Shown here: piece by piece, positions 35,893-45,026 of the stretch
Numbering within the stretch: position 1 is the first letter of the stretch
How the letters are laid out: every line of letters starts with the position of its first letter
Assembly: GCF_009674605.1 (NCBI RefSeq)
Contig: NZ_WKJO01000001.1
Location: 806,001-870,000 of the forward strand
Length of the DNA: 64,000 nt
Source: Haloferax litoreum
Lineage (GTDB): Archaea; Halobacteriota; Halobacteria; Halobacteriales; Haloferacaceae
Reading direction: 5' to 3'
Notes under the pieces: model-generated
What the model was told of the DNA's origin: nothing
Databases searched by the model: none
The model's input: only the letters and a program-made list of their open reading frames with translations
Made by a program: the position numbers and the translations under genes

Positions 35893-38049
35893 ATGTCCAG
35901 CGCCCTCGACGAGGACACCCAAGAGACACTCGCGGCAGGCCGTGAAACCGCGGGCGCGATGCTCCGAGCGGCGCAAAAAGACCTCCAGAAGGTCTTCATC
36001 GTGTTCCTCGTCGGGTTCCTCGGGTCGTTCTACGCCCTCAGACTCTACATCTGGGACTTCTTCAAAGGCGTCACCGTCGCACAGATGGACGCCTCCGTCG
36101 AAGGCGTCCTCGAGATTATCGCTCAGACGCCCTTCGACGTCATCCTCCTCCAAGCGAAAATCGGTCTCGTCGTCGGGATACTCATGGCTATCCCACCGTT
36201 CATCTACTACGCGCGAGACGCGCTGAAAGCGCGCGGTGCGTGGCCACAGGCACCGATTGCACTGTGGAAACTGGCGCTCATCTTGGTCACGATGGTGGTG
36301 TTGTTCGCCGCCGGCGTCGCCTACGGATACTTCGTCTTCTTCCCGTTCACCTTCGCGTTCCTCGCGCAGAACGCAGACGCCGCCGGGTTCGCGCCGACGT
36401 ACTCCATCGTGAAGTGGGCACAGTTCATCTTCCTGCTCACGCTCTCGTTCGGTCTCGCAAGCCAACTTCCGCTGGCGATGACCGGTCTCTCGTACGCGGA
36501 AATCGTCCCGTACGAGACGTTCCGAGACAAGTGGCGTCACGCTGTGGTCGGTATCTTCGCGTTCGGTGCGCTGTTCACCCCGCCGGACCCGTTCACGCAG
36601 ATTATGTGGGCCGTACCGGTCATCTCGCTGTACGGGTTCAGTCTCTACCTCGCAAAGGTGGTCGTCACGGCCAAGCGCGGCAGCGCGAAGATGGATATCA
36701 AGGCCACGGCGACGGCCCACTGGAACGTCCTCGCGGGAACCGGCGTCGTCGCCGGACTGCTCGTCTACGCCTTCTACGAGTACGGCGGTCTCGCACTGGC
36801 GAACGCCGGCCTCGACGCCGTCGGCAGCGACTACGCCTTCCTCGTACCCGGGTCGCAGGCCGTCCTCGGCGCGTTCGTCGTCGCCGGTGGACTCGTCGGC
36901 GTCGTCCTCGGCGTCGCGTACTTCGTCTACCGGGACATCGAACGCCTCGAACGAACCGAAGTGGGCGTCGGCGACCCGTCGAAACTCGACCTCGGTGCAC
37001 TCGACGTAGACGGCATCCGCGCCGCCCCGCCAGAGGCGTTCGCCGACCTCGACGAAGACGAAGCGATGGGCCTCGCGTCCACCGCAATCGACGACGGCGA
37101 TACGGAGAAAGCACAGGCAATCCTCGACCGCTTCGACGAGGCAGAGGCGGACCGCGAGGCCGCCGCCGAAGCGAGCGACGACCAACCCGACGAACTCGAA
37201 GACCGGGCGACTCGCGCCGGCGGCGCGTTCTTCGACGAACTCACCGGCGGTGAGACGGACGAAGACGACATCGGTGGCTACTACAAAGATATCGCGTTCA
37301 TCGTGGACTCGCTCACCTCACGGGCGTTCTGGCTCGTCGGGTGGTTCATGGCCGTGCTCGCGATTACGTTCGGGTGGCTCTACACTGGCGGTATCAAGGA
37401 AGTGTACGACGACTTCCTCCGTCGGTTGCCCGACGCAGTGACACCCGACGACGTGCTGAACGTCGTCGCCCTCCACCCGATGGAGGCGCTCATCTTCGAG
37501 GTGAAGTTCTCGACTATCTTGGCCGCCCTCGCGACGATTCCGCTCCTCGCGTTCTTCGCGTGGCCCGCACTCCGCGAACGGAACGTCGTTCGACAGCGTC
37601 GTCGGACTGTGTTCCTGTGGACCGGCGCACTCGCCGGTGGTCTCCTCGGTGGATTCGCACTCGGGTACAGTTACGTCGCCCCGACGGTCATCACGTTCCT
37701 CGTCGAGGATGCCATCGCGGCGAACATGATTATCGCCTACCGCATCACCAACTTCTTCTGGCTCATCTTCTTCACGACGGCCGGAATCGGCCTCCTCGCC
37801 GACGTACCCATCCTGATGGTGCTCCTCAACACGGCGGGTATCACCTACGACACGATGCGGAGTCGCTGGCGCGAGGTGACGGTGCTCATCCTCGCACTCT
37901 CTGCCATCTTCACGCCGGCGAGCATCACGACGATGTTCATGGTGACGATTCCACTGATGGCCGCCTACGGCATCGGACTCGGCGTCTTATTCGTGATAAC
38001 GTTCGGCGGCCGACGCAACCTCGCACCCGCTCGCGGGGCCGCAGAATAG
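35893..38049 (+). CDS. tatCt: Fused double TatC translocase subunit TatCt, 718 aa
   Basis: Two TatC domains in one chain, a haloarchaea-specific form with about 14 membrane helices. Domain 1, residues 25-250, has FIVFLVGFLGSFYALR and PFTFAFLAQ; domain 2, residues 475-710, has WFMAVLAITFGWLYTGG, RNVVRQRRRTVFLW and the VLLNTAGITYDTMRSRWREV and FTPASITTMF blocks that mirror the YETFRDKWRHAVV and FTPPDPFTQIM blocks of domain 1. Two further helices near residues 275-355 and a soluble acidic linker (about 355-465) join them. Essential in H. volcanii as I recall. The adjacent divergent gene encodes its partner TatCo. Confidence 0.95.
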   Translation: MSSALDEDTQETLAAGRETAGAMLRAAQKDLQKVFIVFLVGFLGSFYALRLYIWDFFKGVTVAQMDASVEGVLEIIAQTPFDVILLQAKIGLVVGILMAIPPFIYYARDALKARGAWPQAPIALWKLALILVTMVVLFAAGVAYGYFVFFPFTFAFLAQNADAAGFAPTYSIVKWAQFIFLLTLSFGLASQLPLAMTGLSYAEIVPYETFRDKWRHAVVGIFAFGALFTPPDPFTQIMWAVPVISLYGFSLYLAKVVVTAKRGSAKMDIKATATAHWNVLAGTGVVAGLLVYAFYEYGGLALANAGLDAVGSDYAFLVPGSQAVLGAFVVAGGLVGVVLGVAYFVYRDIERLERTEVGVGDPSKLDLGALDVDGIRAAPPEAFADLDEDEAMGLASTAIDDGDTEKAQAILDRFDEAEADREAAAEASDDQPDELEDRATRAGGAFFDELTGGETDEDDIGGYYKDIAFIVDSLTSRAFWLVGWFMAVLAITFGWLYTGGIKEVYDDFLRRLPDAVTPDDVLNVVALHPMEALIFEVKFSTILAALATIPLLAFFAWPALRERNVVRQRRRTVFLWTGALAGGLLGGFALGYSYVAPTVITFLVEDAIAANMIIAYRITNFFWLIFFTTAGIGLLADVPILMVLLNTAGITYDTMRSRWREVTVLILALSAIFTPASITTMFMVTIPLMAAYGIGLGVLFVITFGGRRNLAPARGAAE

Positions 38050-38130
38050 GCCGTACGACGGTCGTTCGCCCACATTTTGCCGCAGCAGACTGTTGAAAAG
38101 GCGTAAGTATTCTCGTGATAATCGCCCAGT

Positions 38131-38307
38131 ATGGCCAAGATTAGTGTCGAGATTCCCGACGAACTGCTCGCCGACTTAGACGAGCACGTCGGCGACGACA
38201 AGAAGTTCGTGAATCGGAGCGACGCAGTCCGCTCGTCGATTCGCAAGAATTTGGACATCCTCGACGAGATAGACAAACGACACAATCGACTGGTCGACGA
38301 TGAGTGA
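38131..38307 (+). CDS. Ribbon-helix-helix (CopG-type) DNA-binding protein, 58 aa
   Basis: ATG at 38131 gives MAKISVEIPDELLADLDEH, a beta strand then helix typical of MetJ/Arc/CopG proteins, followed by KFVNRSDAVRSSIRKNLDIL, the N-R-S-x-x-(I/V)R second helix. The protein is complete at 58 residues, a full dimeric DNA-binding unit. It overlaps the next gene by 8 bases (ATGAGTGA), so the two form an operon and the regulator may control the transporter. Confidence 0.9.
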   Translation: MAKISVEIPDELLADLDEHVGDDKKFVNRSDAVRSSIRKNLDILDEIDKRHNRLVDDE

Positions 38308-39019
38308 GGGGCACTCGAACGTCGGCCAAGTCGTCCTCGTCGGCCTGTTCGTCACCGCGCTGGCGACGGCGCAGTTGACGGCGTCGAAGTTGCTGGCGAT
38401 TCCGGTCCCGTCCGCACTTGGCGAACTCCCACTCGTCGGCGCGACGATTATTCTCCCGGGCGCAGCGCTGGCGTACGCACTCACCTTCTTCGCGTCTGAC
38501 TGTTACTCCGAACTGTACGGCCGGCGTCCAGCGCAGGTAATGGTGAACGTCGGGTTCGCGATGAACTTCGTCCTGCTCGGACTCGTCTGGAGTACCATCG
38601 CCGCACCCGCAGCGAACCCCGAATTCGCGGCCAATTTCGCAGACGTGCTCGCCTCGGGGACAAACATCGTCGCCGGCAGTCTCCTCGCCTACCTCGTGAG
38701 TCAGAACTGGGACGTCATCGTCTTCCACGGCATCCGCGACCTGACCGACGGCGCGTTCCTCTGGCTTCGCAACATCGTCTCGACGGCGACGAGTCAGGCT
38801 ATCGACACGGTCATCTTCGTCGGCGTCGCGTTCTACGTCGCACCGACGGTGCTCGGCATCGGGCAAGCACTGCCACGGAACGTCCTCGTCGGACTCATCG
38901 CCGGACAGTACCTGTTGAAGCTTCTTATCGCGATTATCGATACCCCGCTCGTCTACGGCGTCGTCGCACTCTTCGGGAGCGAATCCTCGTCGTCCGACGA
39001 CGGGTGGGTCGCCGACTGA
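38300..39019 (+). CDS. YhhQ/VUT family queuosine/archaeosine precursor transporter, 239 aa
   Basis: Six-helix ECF-like uptake protein of the DUF165 family: TALATAQLTASKLLAIP, ALTFFASDCYSELYGRR, YLVSQNWDVIVFHGIRDL and LRNIVSTATSQAIDTVIF are family motifs with the conserved Asp/Glu and Arg. E. coli YhhQ imports preQ0/preQ1; in archaea preQ0 is used for archaeosine at tRNA G15, so import of a 7-deazaguanine is the best guess. Start overlaps the ribbon-helix-helix gene, which suggests co-expression. Confidence 0.92.
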   Translation: MSEGHSNVGQVVLVGLFVTALATAQLTASKLLAIPVPSALGELPLVGATIILPGAALAYALTFFASDCYSELYGRRPAQVMVNVGFAMNFVLLGLVWSTIAAPAANPEFAANFADVLASGTNIVAGSLLAYLVSQNWDVIVFHGIRDLTDGAFLWLRNIVSTATSQAIDTVIFVGVAFYVAPTVLGIGQALPRNVLVGLIAGQYLLKLLIAIIDTPLVYGVVALFGSESSSSDDGWVAD

Positions 39020-39072
39020 AAACTGCATTTCGTCGCGCGGCTTATCTCTTTTGGTAGCATATCACACACGCG

Positions 39073-39249
39073 ATGAGCGTTGAGCGCCGCGTCCGCCTCA
39101 CCGAGCGCGACGGGATGGAGATGGGGGTTCGATGTCCGAACTGCGAGACGTACACATCGTTCGGCGACATCCTCGCGACAGGACACTGTCGCGGTGGGTG
39201 GAAGGGATGTCAGACCGAACTCCGAATCGACCTCGTGATACTGGACTAA
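39073..39249 (+). CDS. Small zinc-finger protein, 58 aa
   Basis: ATG at 39073 gives MSVERRVRLTERDGMEMGVR then CPNC, and later HCRGGWKGC before the end QTELRIDLVILD. Two cysteine pairs (CxxC and CxxxxxxC with a preceding His) suggest one zinc site on a beta hairpin. Codon use is haloarchaeal with strong third-position GC. It lies 53 bases after the transporter on the same strand and may be co-transcribed. I do not recognise the family. Confidence 0.7.
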   Translation: MSVERRVRLTERDGMEMGVRCPNCETYTSFGDILATGHCRGGWKGCQTELRIDLVILD

Positions 39250-39376
39250 TCGAGTGGTGTAGACCGACAGTGCCGAATGGTTCTCCGTCGAGCGGAGCGT
39301 CCGAGCGTGGCGGCGCAGTCTGTGAGAGAACGGAGAGAGAATCGAGTACCGCAGCAGAGACGCGAGCGAGGCGCGT

Positions 39377-40150
39377 TCAGTCGTCTAGCGGTTCGGCGAA
39401 CGCGAACCGTGGTTTCACGTCAGTGATGCGGACGCGCGGCGTGTCGCCAGCGTCGACGCCCGAGACGAATACGGTGAAGTCTTCCACCTTGGCGATACCG
39501 TCGCCTTCGCTGCCGACGTCGACGATTTCCACGTCGAGTTCGTCGCCTTTGCGGACCGGGGCGGTGAGGAAGTGCTTGCCGACGAGGTACTGCTCTGACG
39601 AACTGTCGCGCGACGCCTTCGGGCGAATCGACCGCACGTACTGGAACTCTTTTTCCATGTCGGCGCGGAAGTCCGCGAGGTCCTGTCCGTCGAACACCTT
39701 GACGGCGAAGTCCCCGCCAGTGGCGAGGAGTTCCTGTGCGACTTCGAACGCCTGTCGAGCGAGGTAGACGGACCGAGCGTGGTCCAGCGAGTACTCGCCG
39801 GTCATGTTCGGTGCCATGTCCGAGACGACAGCGTCTGCGCCGCGTTCACCGATTATCGCGGTCAGTTTCTCCTTCGTCTCGTCTTCGGTCATGTCGCCGC
39901 GGATGGTCTCGACGTTGTCGAGGTCGAGGCTGCGGATTCGCTGGAGGTCGACACCGACGACTTTGCCGTTGGCTTTGACTCGCTCGGAGGCGACCTGTAG
40001 CCACCCACCGGGGGCGGCACCGAGGTCGACCACCGTGTTCCCGGGGCCGAACAACCCGACTTCCTCGTCGAGTTGTTTCAGTTTGTAGGCCGAACGGGCG
40101 CGGTAGCCCTCCTGTTTGGCCTTGTTGTAGTAGTGGTCTTTGCGCGCCAT
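39377..40150 (-). CDS. rlmE: 23S rRNA (uridine-2'-O-)methyltransferase with TRAM domain, 257 aa
   Basis: RrmJ/FtsJ fold: YRARSAYKLKQLDEE with the first catalytic Lys, VVDLGAAPGGWLQVA (SAM motif I), VVSDMAPNMTGEYSLDHAR with the Asp, GGDFAVKVFDGQD with the second Lys and SRDSSSEQYLVGKHF with the Glu. The C-terminal 60 residues (RKGDELDVEIVDVG to VRITDVKPRFAFAE) are a TRAM RNA-binding domain, present in archaeal but not bacterial RlmE. Methylates the A-loop U of 23S rRNA. SAM is consumed and SAH released. Confidence 0.95.
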   Translation of the reverse strand: MARKDHYYNKAKQEGYRARSAYKLKQLDEEVGLFGPGNTVVDLGAAPGGWLQVASERVKANGKVVGVDLQRIRSLDLDNVETIRGDMTEDETKEKLTAIIGERGADAVVSDMAPNMTGEYSLDHARSVYLARQAFEVAQELLATGGDFAVKVFDGQDLADFRADMEKEFQYVRSIRPKASRDSSSEQYLVGKHFLTAPVRKGDELDVEIVDVGSEGDGIAKVEDFTVFVSGVDAGDTPRVRITDVKPRFAFAEPLDD

Positions 40151-40248
40151 GATTCGTTGCGCGTCAGTAGCGTATCAGGCCGTATACCGCCTTCGGCTTG
40201 CCGTGCAGGCCGTGCGGTTGTCTACCACGCTGTCGCGGGTGAGTCGCG

Positions 40249-40683
40249 TCAGGCCTCACCCACGAGTTCGTCGAACAGTGCCGAGACGCGGGCCTCGATG
40301 TCGTCGCGAATCTCGCGAACTTCGTCGAACGGTCGGCCGTCGGGGTCGTCGAGGTCCCAGTCACGGGCGTCGCCGCGCCACGTCATAGGACAGATGCCCT
40401 CCGCCGAACAGCCCATCGTGATGACGATATCCACGTCCATAATCTCGTCTTGACTGATGGCGCGCGGTGTATTCCCCGCTAGTTCGAATCCCTTCTCTCC
40501 CATCACCTCGACCACTTCGTCGTGGACGTGGTCTGCGGGGTCGGTACCGCCCGTGACGATGTCGATTTCCTCGCCGACGCCGCGTTCGTCGCGTTCGCGT
40601 CGGGCGAACGCCGTCGCCATCTGGCTTCGACCGGCGTTCTGGACACAGACGAACGCGACACGAGTCTGCTCGTTTCGGGCCAT
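40249..40683 (-). CDS. arsC: Arsenate reductase / low-molecular-weight phosphatase family, 144 aa
   Basis: FVCVQNAGRSQMATAF is the CX5R phosphate-loop (here CVQNAGR) and VITMGCSAEGICPM gives the two further cysteines of thioredoxin-coupled ArsC, matching Staphylococcus-type arsenate reductase. It reduces As(V) to As(III), which could then be methylated by ArsM or exported. arsR-arsM lie 34 kb away; no arsenite pump adjoins. The ATG at 40683 is preferred over one six codons upstream. TATA-like GCATAATT lies about 20 bases before it on the minus strand. Confidence 0.9.
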   Translation of the reverse strand: MARNEQTRVAFVCVQNAGRSQMATAFARRERDERGVGEEIDIVTGGTDPADHVHDEVVEVMGEKGFELAGNTPRAISQDEIMDVDIVITMGCSAEGICPMTWRGDARDWDLDDPDGRPFDEVREIRDDIEARVSALFDELVGEA

Positions 40684-40903
40684 ATCTACCCAATTATGCA
40701 ATCACTCATATGAACGCATCGAAGCCTTAGGCACCCGAATTCGGGAGTTTCGGTATTTTGTGATACCATGTCAAGAGTAGTCATTGTGAGGCGTCGGGAG
40801 ACGAATTACCGACCAGAGATTGGGTCGGGTGTCGGTCACTCGTTTCGGGTCGCGCACGCGAGAGGGCGTGCGGGAACATCATATGGTTAGTCCAAATCAG
40901 GAG

Positions 40904-40912
40904 TATTTTTAA
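40904..40912 (+). promoter_or_regulatory. TATA element for pcn
   Basis: TATTTTTAA lies 25-33 bases upstream of the PCNA start codon, in the only strongly AT-rich patch of the 250-base gap between arsC and pcn. Confidence 0.65.
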
Positions 40913-40936
40913 GACGCCTGTCGTACGACGGCACAT

Positions 40937-41680
40937 ATGTTCAAGGCCATCGTGAGTGCCGCGACGCTCCGGGACGCGCTCGACTCAGTGAGCGTTCTCG
41001 TCGACGAGTGTAAAATTCGACTCAACGAGGAGGACCTCGCCATCCGCGCAGTCGACCCCGCGAACGTCGGCATGGTGGACCTCACGCTCGACGCTGCAGC
41101 ATTCGAATCCTACGAGGCTGACGGCGGCGTCATCGGTGTCAACCTCTCGCGACTCGAAGAAGTCGCCGGCATGGCGGGTTCGGGCGACCTCATCCACCTC
41201 ACGCTCGACGAGGAGACGCGTAAACTCAACATCCGCATCGACGGACTGTCGTACACGCTCGCGCTCATCGACCCCGACTCGATTCGACAGGAACCGGACA
41301 TCCCGGACCTCGACCTGCCCGCGAACATCGTCCTCGAAGGCAACCACCTCGACCGGGGTATCAAGGCGGCCGACATGGTCTCCGACCACATCCGCCTCCG
41401 CGTCGACAGCGCCGAAGAGACGTTCCACGTCGAAGCAGAAGGCGACACCGACGACGTGGACCTCTCGCTTCCCCCGGCGGACCTCATCAGCATCGAGGCA
41501 GGGGACGCCGACTCGCTGTTCTCGCTCGACTACCTGAAGGACATGAACAAGGCGATTCCGTCGGACGCCGAAGTGACCATCGAACTCGGCGAAGAGTTCC
41601 CGGTCAAACTCCACTACCAGATTGCCGAGGGCATGGGCACCATCACGTACATGCTCGCCCCGCGCATCCAGAGCGACTAA
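40937..41680 (+). CDS. pcn: DNA polymerase sliding clamp PCNA, 247 aa
   Basis: The N-terminal [18 protein letters not shown], the interdomain [13 protein letters not shown] region, [18 protein letters not shown] and the C-terminal [16 protein letters not shown] are classical PCNA features. Two topologically equivalent halves form a homotrimer ring loaded by RFC. The acidic composition (many Asp/Glu on the outer face) is halophilic. It stands alone under a good TATA; the RFC small subunits are 25 and 21 kb away in this window. Confidence 0.98.
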   Translation: MFKAIVSAATLRDALDSVSVLVDECKIRLNEEDLAIRAVDPANVGMVDLTLDAAAFESYEADGGVIGVNLSRLEEVAGMAGSGDLIHLTLDEETRKLNIRIDGLSYTLALIDPDSIRQEPDIPDLDLPANIVLEGNHLDRGIKAADMVSDHIRLRVDSAEETFHVEAEGDTDDVDLSLPPADLISIEAGDADSLFSLDYLKDMNKAIPSDAEVTIELGEEFPVKLHYQIAEGMGTITYMLAPRIQSD

Positions 41681-41774
41681 CGACGCGTTCCCACCTCTTT
41701 CAGCACTCGGACGCCGGTGAGCGGCGGCGCTCTCGCATCTCGGTCTCTCTATCGAGATGGTATCGAGGTAAACG

Positions 41775-43508
41775 TCAGGATGACGCCGAATCGGCGTGTC
41801 GAACGCCGTCGTCATCGTCGCCGCCGTCGTCGTCATCACCGTCGAACCGACACCAGTGCGGCAGTCGGACCGTGGCCGTCGTCCCCGAGTCGACGTCGAA
41901 CGTCAGTCGGCCACCGAGTGCGTCGACGGTCCAGCGAACTGCCCACAGGCCGAGTCCGCTGCCGTGTTTGAGCGGAGACTCGCCGCCCGTCTCGACGACT
42001 GTTCGTTCGTAGTCTGGGACGCCGGGGCCGTCGTCGCTGACGCTGACGACTAAATCTGCGTTCTCCTCGCGGAGTGTGACGCGCACTGTCGGGTCGTCGC
42101 CGCCGTGTTCGAGCGCGTTCTCTACGAGTTCGCGCACGACGAGTTTGGCCGCAGGTTCACTGCCGGAGACCAGAAGCGAATCTGGGGCATCCACCGACAC
42201 GGACCCACTGTCGAACTCGGACCGAACCGGTGTGATACACGACCGGACCGTCTCAGCGGCGTCGAAGCGTGCGCTGGCGTCGATGCCGGCCATGACACGT
42301 TCGACTGTCCGGGCCTTCTCTCCGAGCGAGAGCAAGGCGTTCGACCGCGTCCGAATCGTCTCGGTGATGTCCTGTTCGCCCGGTGGGAGTCTGTCTGAGA
42401 CCATGTCTGCGTATCCCATCACGACGGTCATGTCGTTTCGGAGGTTGTGCCGGAGGACGCGGTTCAACACCTCCAGACGCTGTCGGCGACGCACCCTCCC
42501 CGTCACATCAGAGATACTGACGGTTCGACCGAGGCGACGGTCGTGTTGGTCTGTGACCGGCGACATCGTCACCTCGTACGTCCGGCGTCGACGGTCCACG
42601 GTCACGTCGACGAGTTGTCGGTCCTCGTCTGGGTCGACGCCGGGGAGGACCGTCGGGAGTGGGTCGAACAGGGCCGACCCGATGTCGAACCCGAGGAGCG
42701 AGGTTGCGGCGGCGTTGGCGTCCACGATACGGTTCTTCCGGTCGAGGACCAAGATGCCGATGGCCACGTCGTCGATGGCGGCACGTCGCCCCAGTCGCCC
42801 CGTCGCTGGCGAGAGGCCGAACAGTTGGAAGCGATAGAGTGCGTATCCGAACGTCACACCCGTCACCGAGAGGGCGATTGGCGTGAAGTTCACCATGGGA
42901 AACGGACCGAGTCCGAGCGTGTGTGCGACGTGGGCGACAGTCGGTGCAGTGGACCCGATGGCGAGTGCGACGGCTTGCTCACGATACCGAGAGAGTCGCT
43001 CGAGAAGCATCCCCACGACGAGGACGATTCCGGCACCGATGATGACGTATCCGTAGACTGCGTGGACGTAGTACCAGAGGTTCGGGTCGAACTGGACCGT
43101 CGCCGCGTCGAACACGGGAACGAGTCGGTAGTTCGACCACAGGAGGCCGTGTATCGGATTCGTCACGAGTGCGACCACAGTGACCGCCGGGAACAAGAAC
43201 AACCCGACGACGAGGCGACGCGACGCGAGTTCGCCGCGACCGGTGTACGCCAGCGAGAAGGCGAGCCACGCCGGCGCGATGATTCCCTGTGCGATTTCGA
43301 TAGGCACCTGAAACCAGATACGGAGGGCCGGGTCGAACGTGACCAGCGCGAGCGCGTAGGACCCCGCCCACAGCGTCGCGGCGAGCAACAGCACCGAGAA
43401 CCACCTCGACCCGGGTTCGGTCCCCTCCCACCACGCAACCGTCGCGATAGACCCAGAGACGCTGGCCGCGATGATACAGAGTATCACCAGGGGTGAGACC
43501 GAAAGCAC
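41775..43508 (-). CDS. Membrane sensor histidine kinase with seven-helix N-terminus and PAS domain, 577 aa
   Basis: A GTG start at 43508 gives a protein whose first 225 residues hold seven hydrophobic helices of the histidine-kinase 7TM region (FALY/RF-like end FGYALYRFQLFGLSPATG). A PAS domain follows (AIDDVAIGILVLDRKNRIVD to DVTGRVRRRQRLE), then RVLRHNLRNDMTVVMGYA with His354, and the HATPase boxes LVENALEHG, DDGPGVPDYE and GSGLGLWAVRW. The C-terminal tail is Asp-rich. No response regulator adjoins, as is common for haloarchaeal kinases. It follows the MFS gene by 57 bases on the same strand. Confidence 0.9.
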   Translation of the reverse strand: MLSVSPLVILCIIAASVSGSIATVAWWEGTEPGSRWFSVLLLAATLWAGSYALALVTFDPALRIWFQVPIEIAQGIIAPAWLAFSLAYTGRGELASRRLVVGLFLFPAVTVVALVTNPIHGLLWSNYRLVPVFDAATVQFDPNLWYYVHAVYGYVIIGAGIVLVVGMLLERLSRYREQAVALAIGSTAPTVAHVAHTLGLGPFPMVNFTPIALSVTGVTFGYALYRFQLFGLSPATGRLGRRAAIDDVAIGILVLDRKNRIVDANAAATSLLGFDIGSALFDPLPTVLPGVDPDEDRQLVDVTVDRRRRTYEVTMSPVTDQHDRRLGRTVSISDVTGRVRRRQRLEVLNRVLRHNLRNDMTVVMGYADMVSDRLPPGEQDITETIRTRSNALLSLGEKARTVERVMAGIDASARFDAAETVRSCITPVRSEFDSGSVSVDAPDSLLVSGSEPAAKLVVRELVENALEHGGDDPTVRVTLREENADLVVSVSDDGPGVPDYERTVVETGGESPLKHGSGLGLWAVRWTVDALGGRLTFDVDSGTTATVRLPHWCRFDGDDDDGGDDDDGVRHADSASS

Positions 43509-43565
43509 GGGTAGGTCTCAGTCTGCGCCAGCCTAACGTTTACGGGACTCGGTGGGCCGCACACG

Positions 43566-44930
43566 TCACCTGCCGACCACTCGGGGGCGTCGGGCCACCG
43601 ACGCCAAGACGTAGATGACAGGCACGATGAGGACCGCCCCGACGACGAACGGTGACCAGTAGGTGAGGACGTACAGGGCGGCCATCGCAGGCGGGCCAAT
43701 CGTCCGCCCGAGACTGCCAGCGCCCTGCGTGACGCCGAACGCGTTCCCCTGTTTCTCGGCCGACGCGGACGTCGAGACGAGCGTCGAGAGCGAGACGTTC
43801 AACATCCCGTTACCGAACGACAACAGTGCGCCGACGAGCAAGAGCGCCAACAGTTCGGGTGTGAACCACGCCGGGCCGTCGATTGTCGGGAGGTACTGCC
43901 CGATTTCCGGCGAGAACGGGAGCAGTGCCAACGAGAGCATGAGGCCAGTCGCGCCGACGACTGCCAGTTTCGCCTCCGAGTAGCGCCGCGCGAGTTGTCC
44001 GACGACGACTCCCTGATTCAGCGTGCCGAGCAGGCCGATGTACGTCAGAAACAGCGCCGTCTCGGTTTCGCCGTAGCCGTAGATGTCCGCCGCGAAGGGG
44101 ATGAACATGACCTGAATGCCCGAGAACGCCACCGACACGACGAAGAAGGAGACGACCAGTCCGCGCAGGTTGTCGTCGGAGAGAGCGTCACGGAACTGCG
44201 TCACGAGCGTCGTCGTCGACGACCCGGCGGGCGCGCGCTGTCGGTCAGGTTCGCGGAGGAAGACGAACGCGAACACGAGGCTGACGAGACTCAACGCCGC
44301 CGCCGTGAAACTCGGCAACGAGAAACGCGTCGCCGGCACGACTGTTGGAAGTACGTCGCGGGCGGCGGTGACCACCGGGTCAGAGGCCATGAGGCCGCCG
44401 ATTGCCGGGCCGAAGATGAACCCGAGGCTGAACGACGCACCGATGAGTCCGAGCGCTCCAGCACGGCGTTCTGCCGGTGTAATGTCGGCGATGTACGCCT
44501 GTGCCGTGGCGATGTTGCCACCCATCGCGCCCGCGAGCATCCGCGACGTGAAGAGCGTCGCCACCGCGAGCGTCGTTCCGAAGAGGAGGTCGATTTCGCC
44601 CGCGAGGCCGAAGACGGTCCACGCGAGGACACTCCCGACCAGCGAGAGCATGATGACGGGGCGACGGCCACGCTGGTCGGAGATTCGACCGAGGATAGGC
44701 GCGAAGAGGAACTGCATGATTGAGTACGACGCCGCGAGGAAACCGATGAACACGTCACTGACACCGAAACTGCGGACGTAGAACGGGAGAATCGGAATGA
44801 CCACGCCGAACCCGAGGAGGTCGATGAAGACGATGGCGATGACGACGGCGAGGGCGCGTCGCGTGCCCTTCGCTGTCGCGTCAGGTGGGACAGACGCGTC
44901 AGAAACCGGTGCCGACTCGGGTGCACTCAC
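43566..44930 (-). CDS. Major facilitator superfamily exporter, 454 aa
   Basis: Twelve-helix MFS protein of the drug:H+ antiporter (TetA-like) type: FIDLLGFGVVIPILPFYVRSF is helix 1, GRISDQRGRRPVI the motif A loop, and GGNIATAQAYIADITPAERR the helix 4-5 motif with the following antiporter-type GASFSLGFIFGPAIGG. The GTG at 44930 starts an N-terminal disordered segment. A drug or metabolite is the expected substrate; regulator genes are not adjacent. It may be co-transcribed with the kinase 57 bases downstream. Confidence 0.92.
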   Translation of the reverse strand: MSAPESAPVSDASVPPDATAKGTRRALAVVIAIVFIDLLGFGVVIPILPFYVRSFGVSDVFIGFLAASYSIMQFLFAPILGRISDQRGRRPVIMLSLVGSVLAWTVFGLAGEIDLLFGTTLAVATLFTSRMLAGAMGGNIATAQAYIADITPAERRAGALGLIGASFSLGFIFGPAIGGLMASDPVVTAARDVLPTVVPATRFSLPSFTAAALSLVSLVFAFVFLREPDRQRAPAGSSTTTLVTQFRDALSDDNLRGLVVSFFVVSVAFSGIQVMFIPFAADIYGYGETETALFLTYIGLLGTLNQGVVVGQLARRYSEAKLAVVGATGLMLSLALLPFSPEIGQYLPTIDGPAWFTPELLALLLVGALLSFGNGMLNVSLSTLVSTSASAEKQGNAFGVTQGAGSLGRTIGPPAMAALYVLTYWSPFVVGAVLIVPVIYVLASVARRPRVVGR

Positions 44931-45026
44931 GACTCACCAGACGCGCGACAAATCCCTAACCATTACGCCCGGGGCGCGGTGAAAATCGAGTGTCGTAAGC
45001 AGCAGGGACGAGTGCAGTCGAACGAT

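Noticed and set aside
40480-40500. A GTTCGAATCCC string resembling a tRNA T-loop
   Set aside because: No matching stems or anticodon arm surround it, and it lies within the arsC coding sequence.
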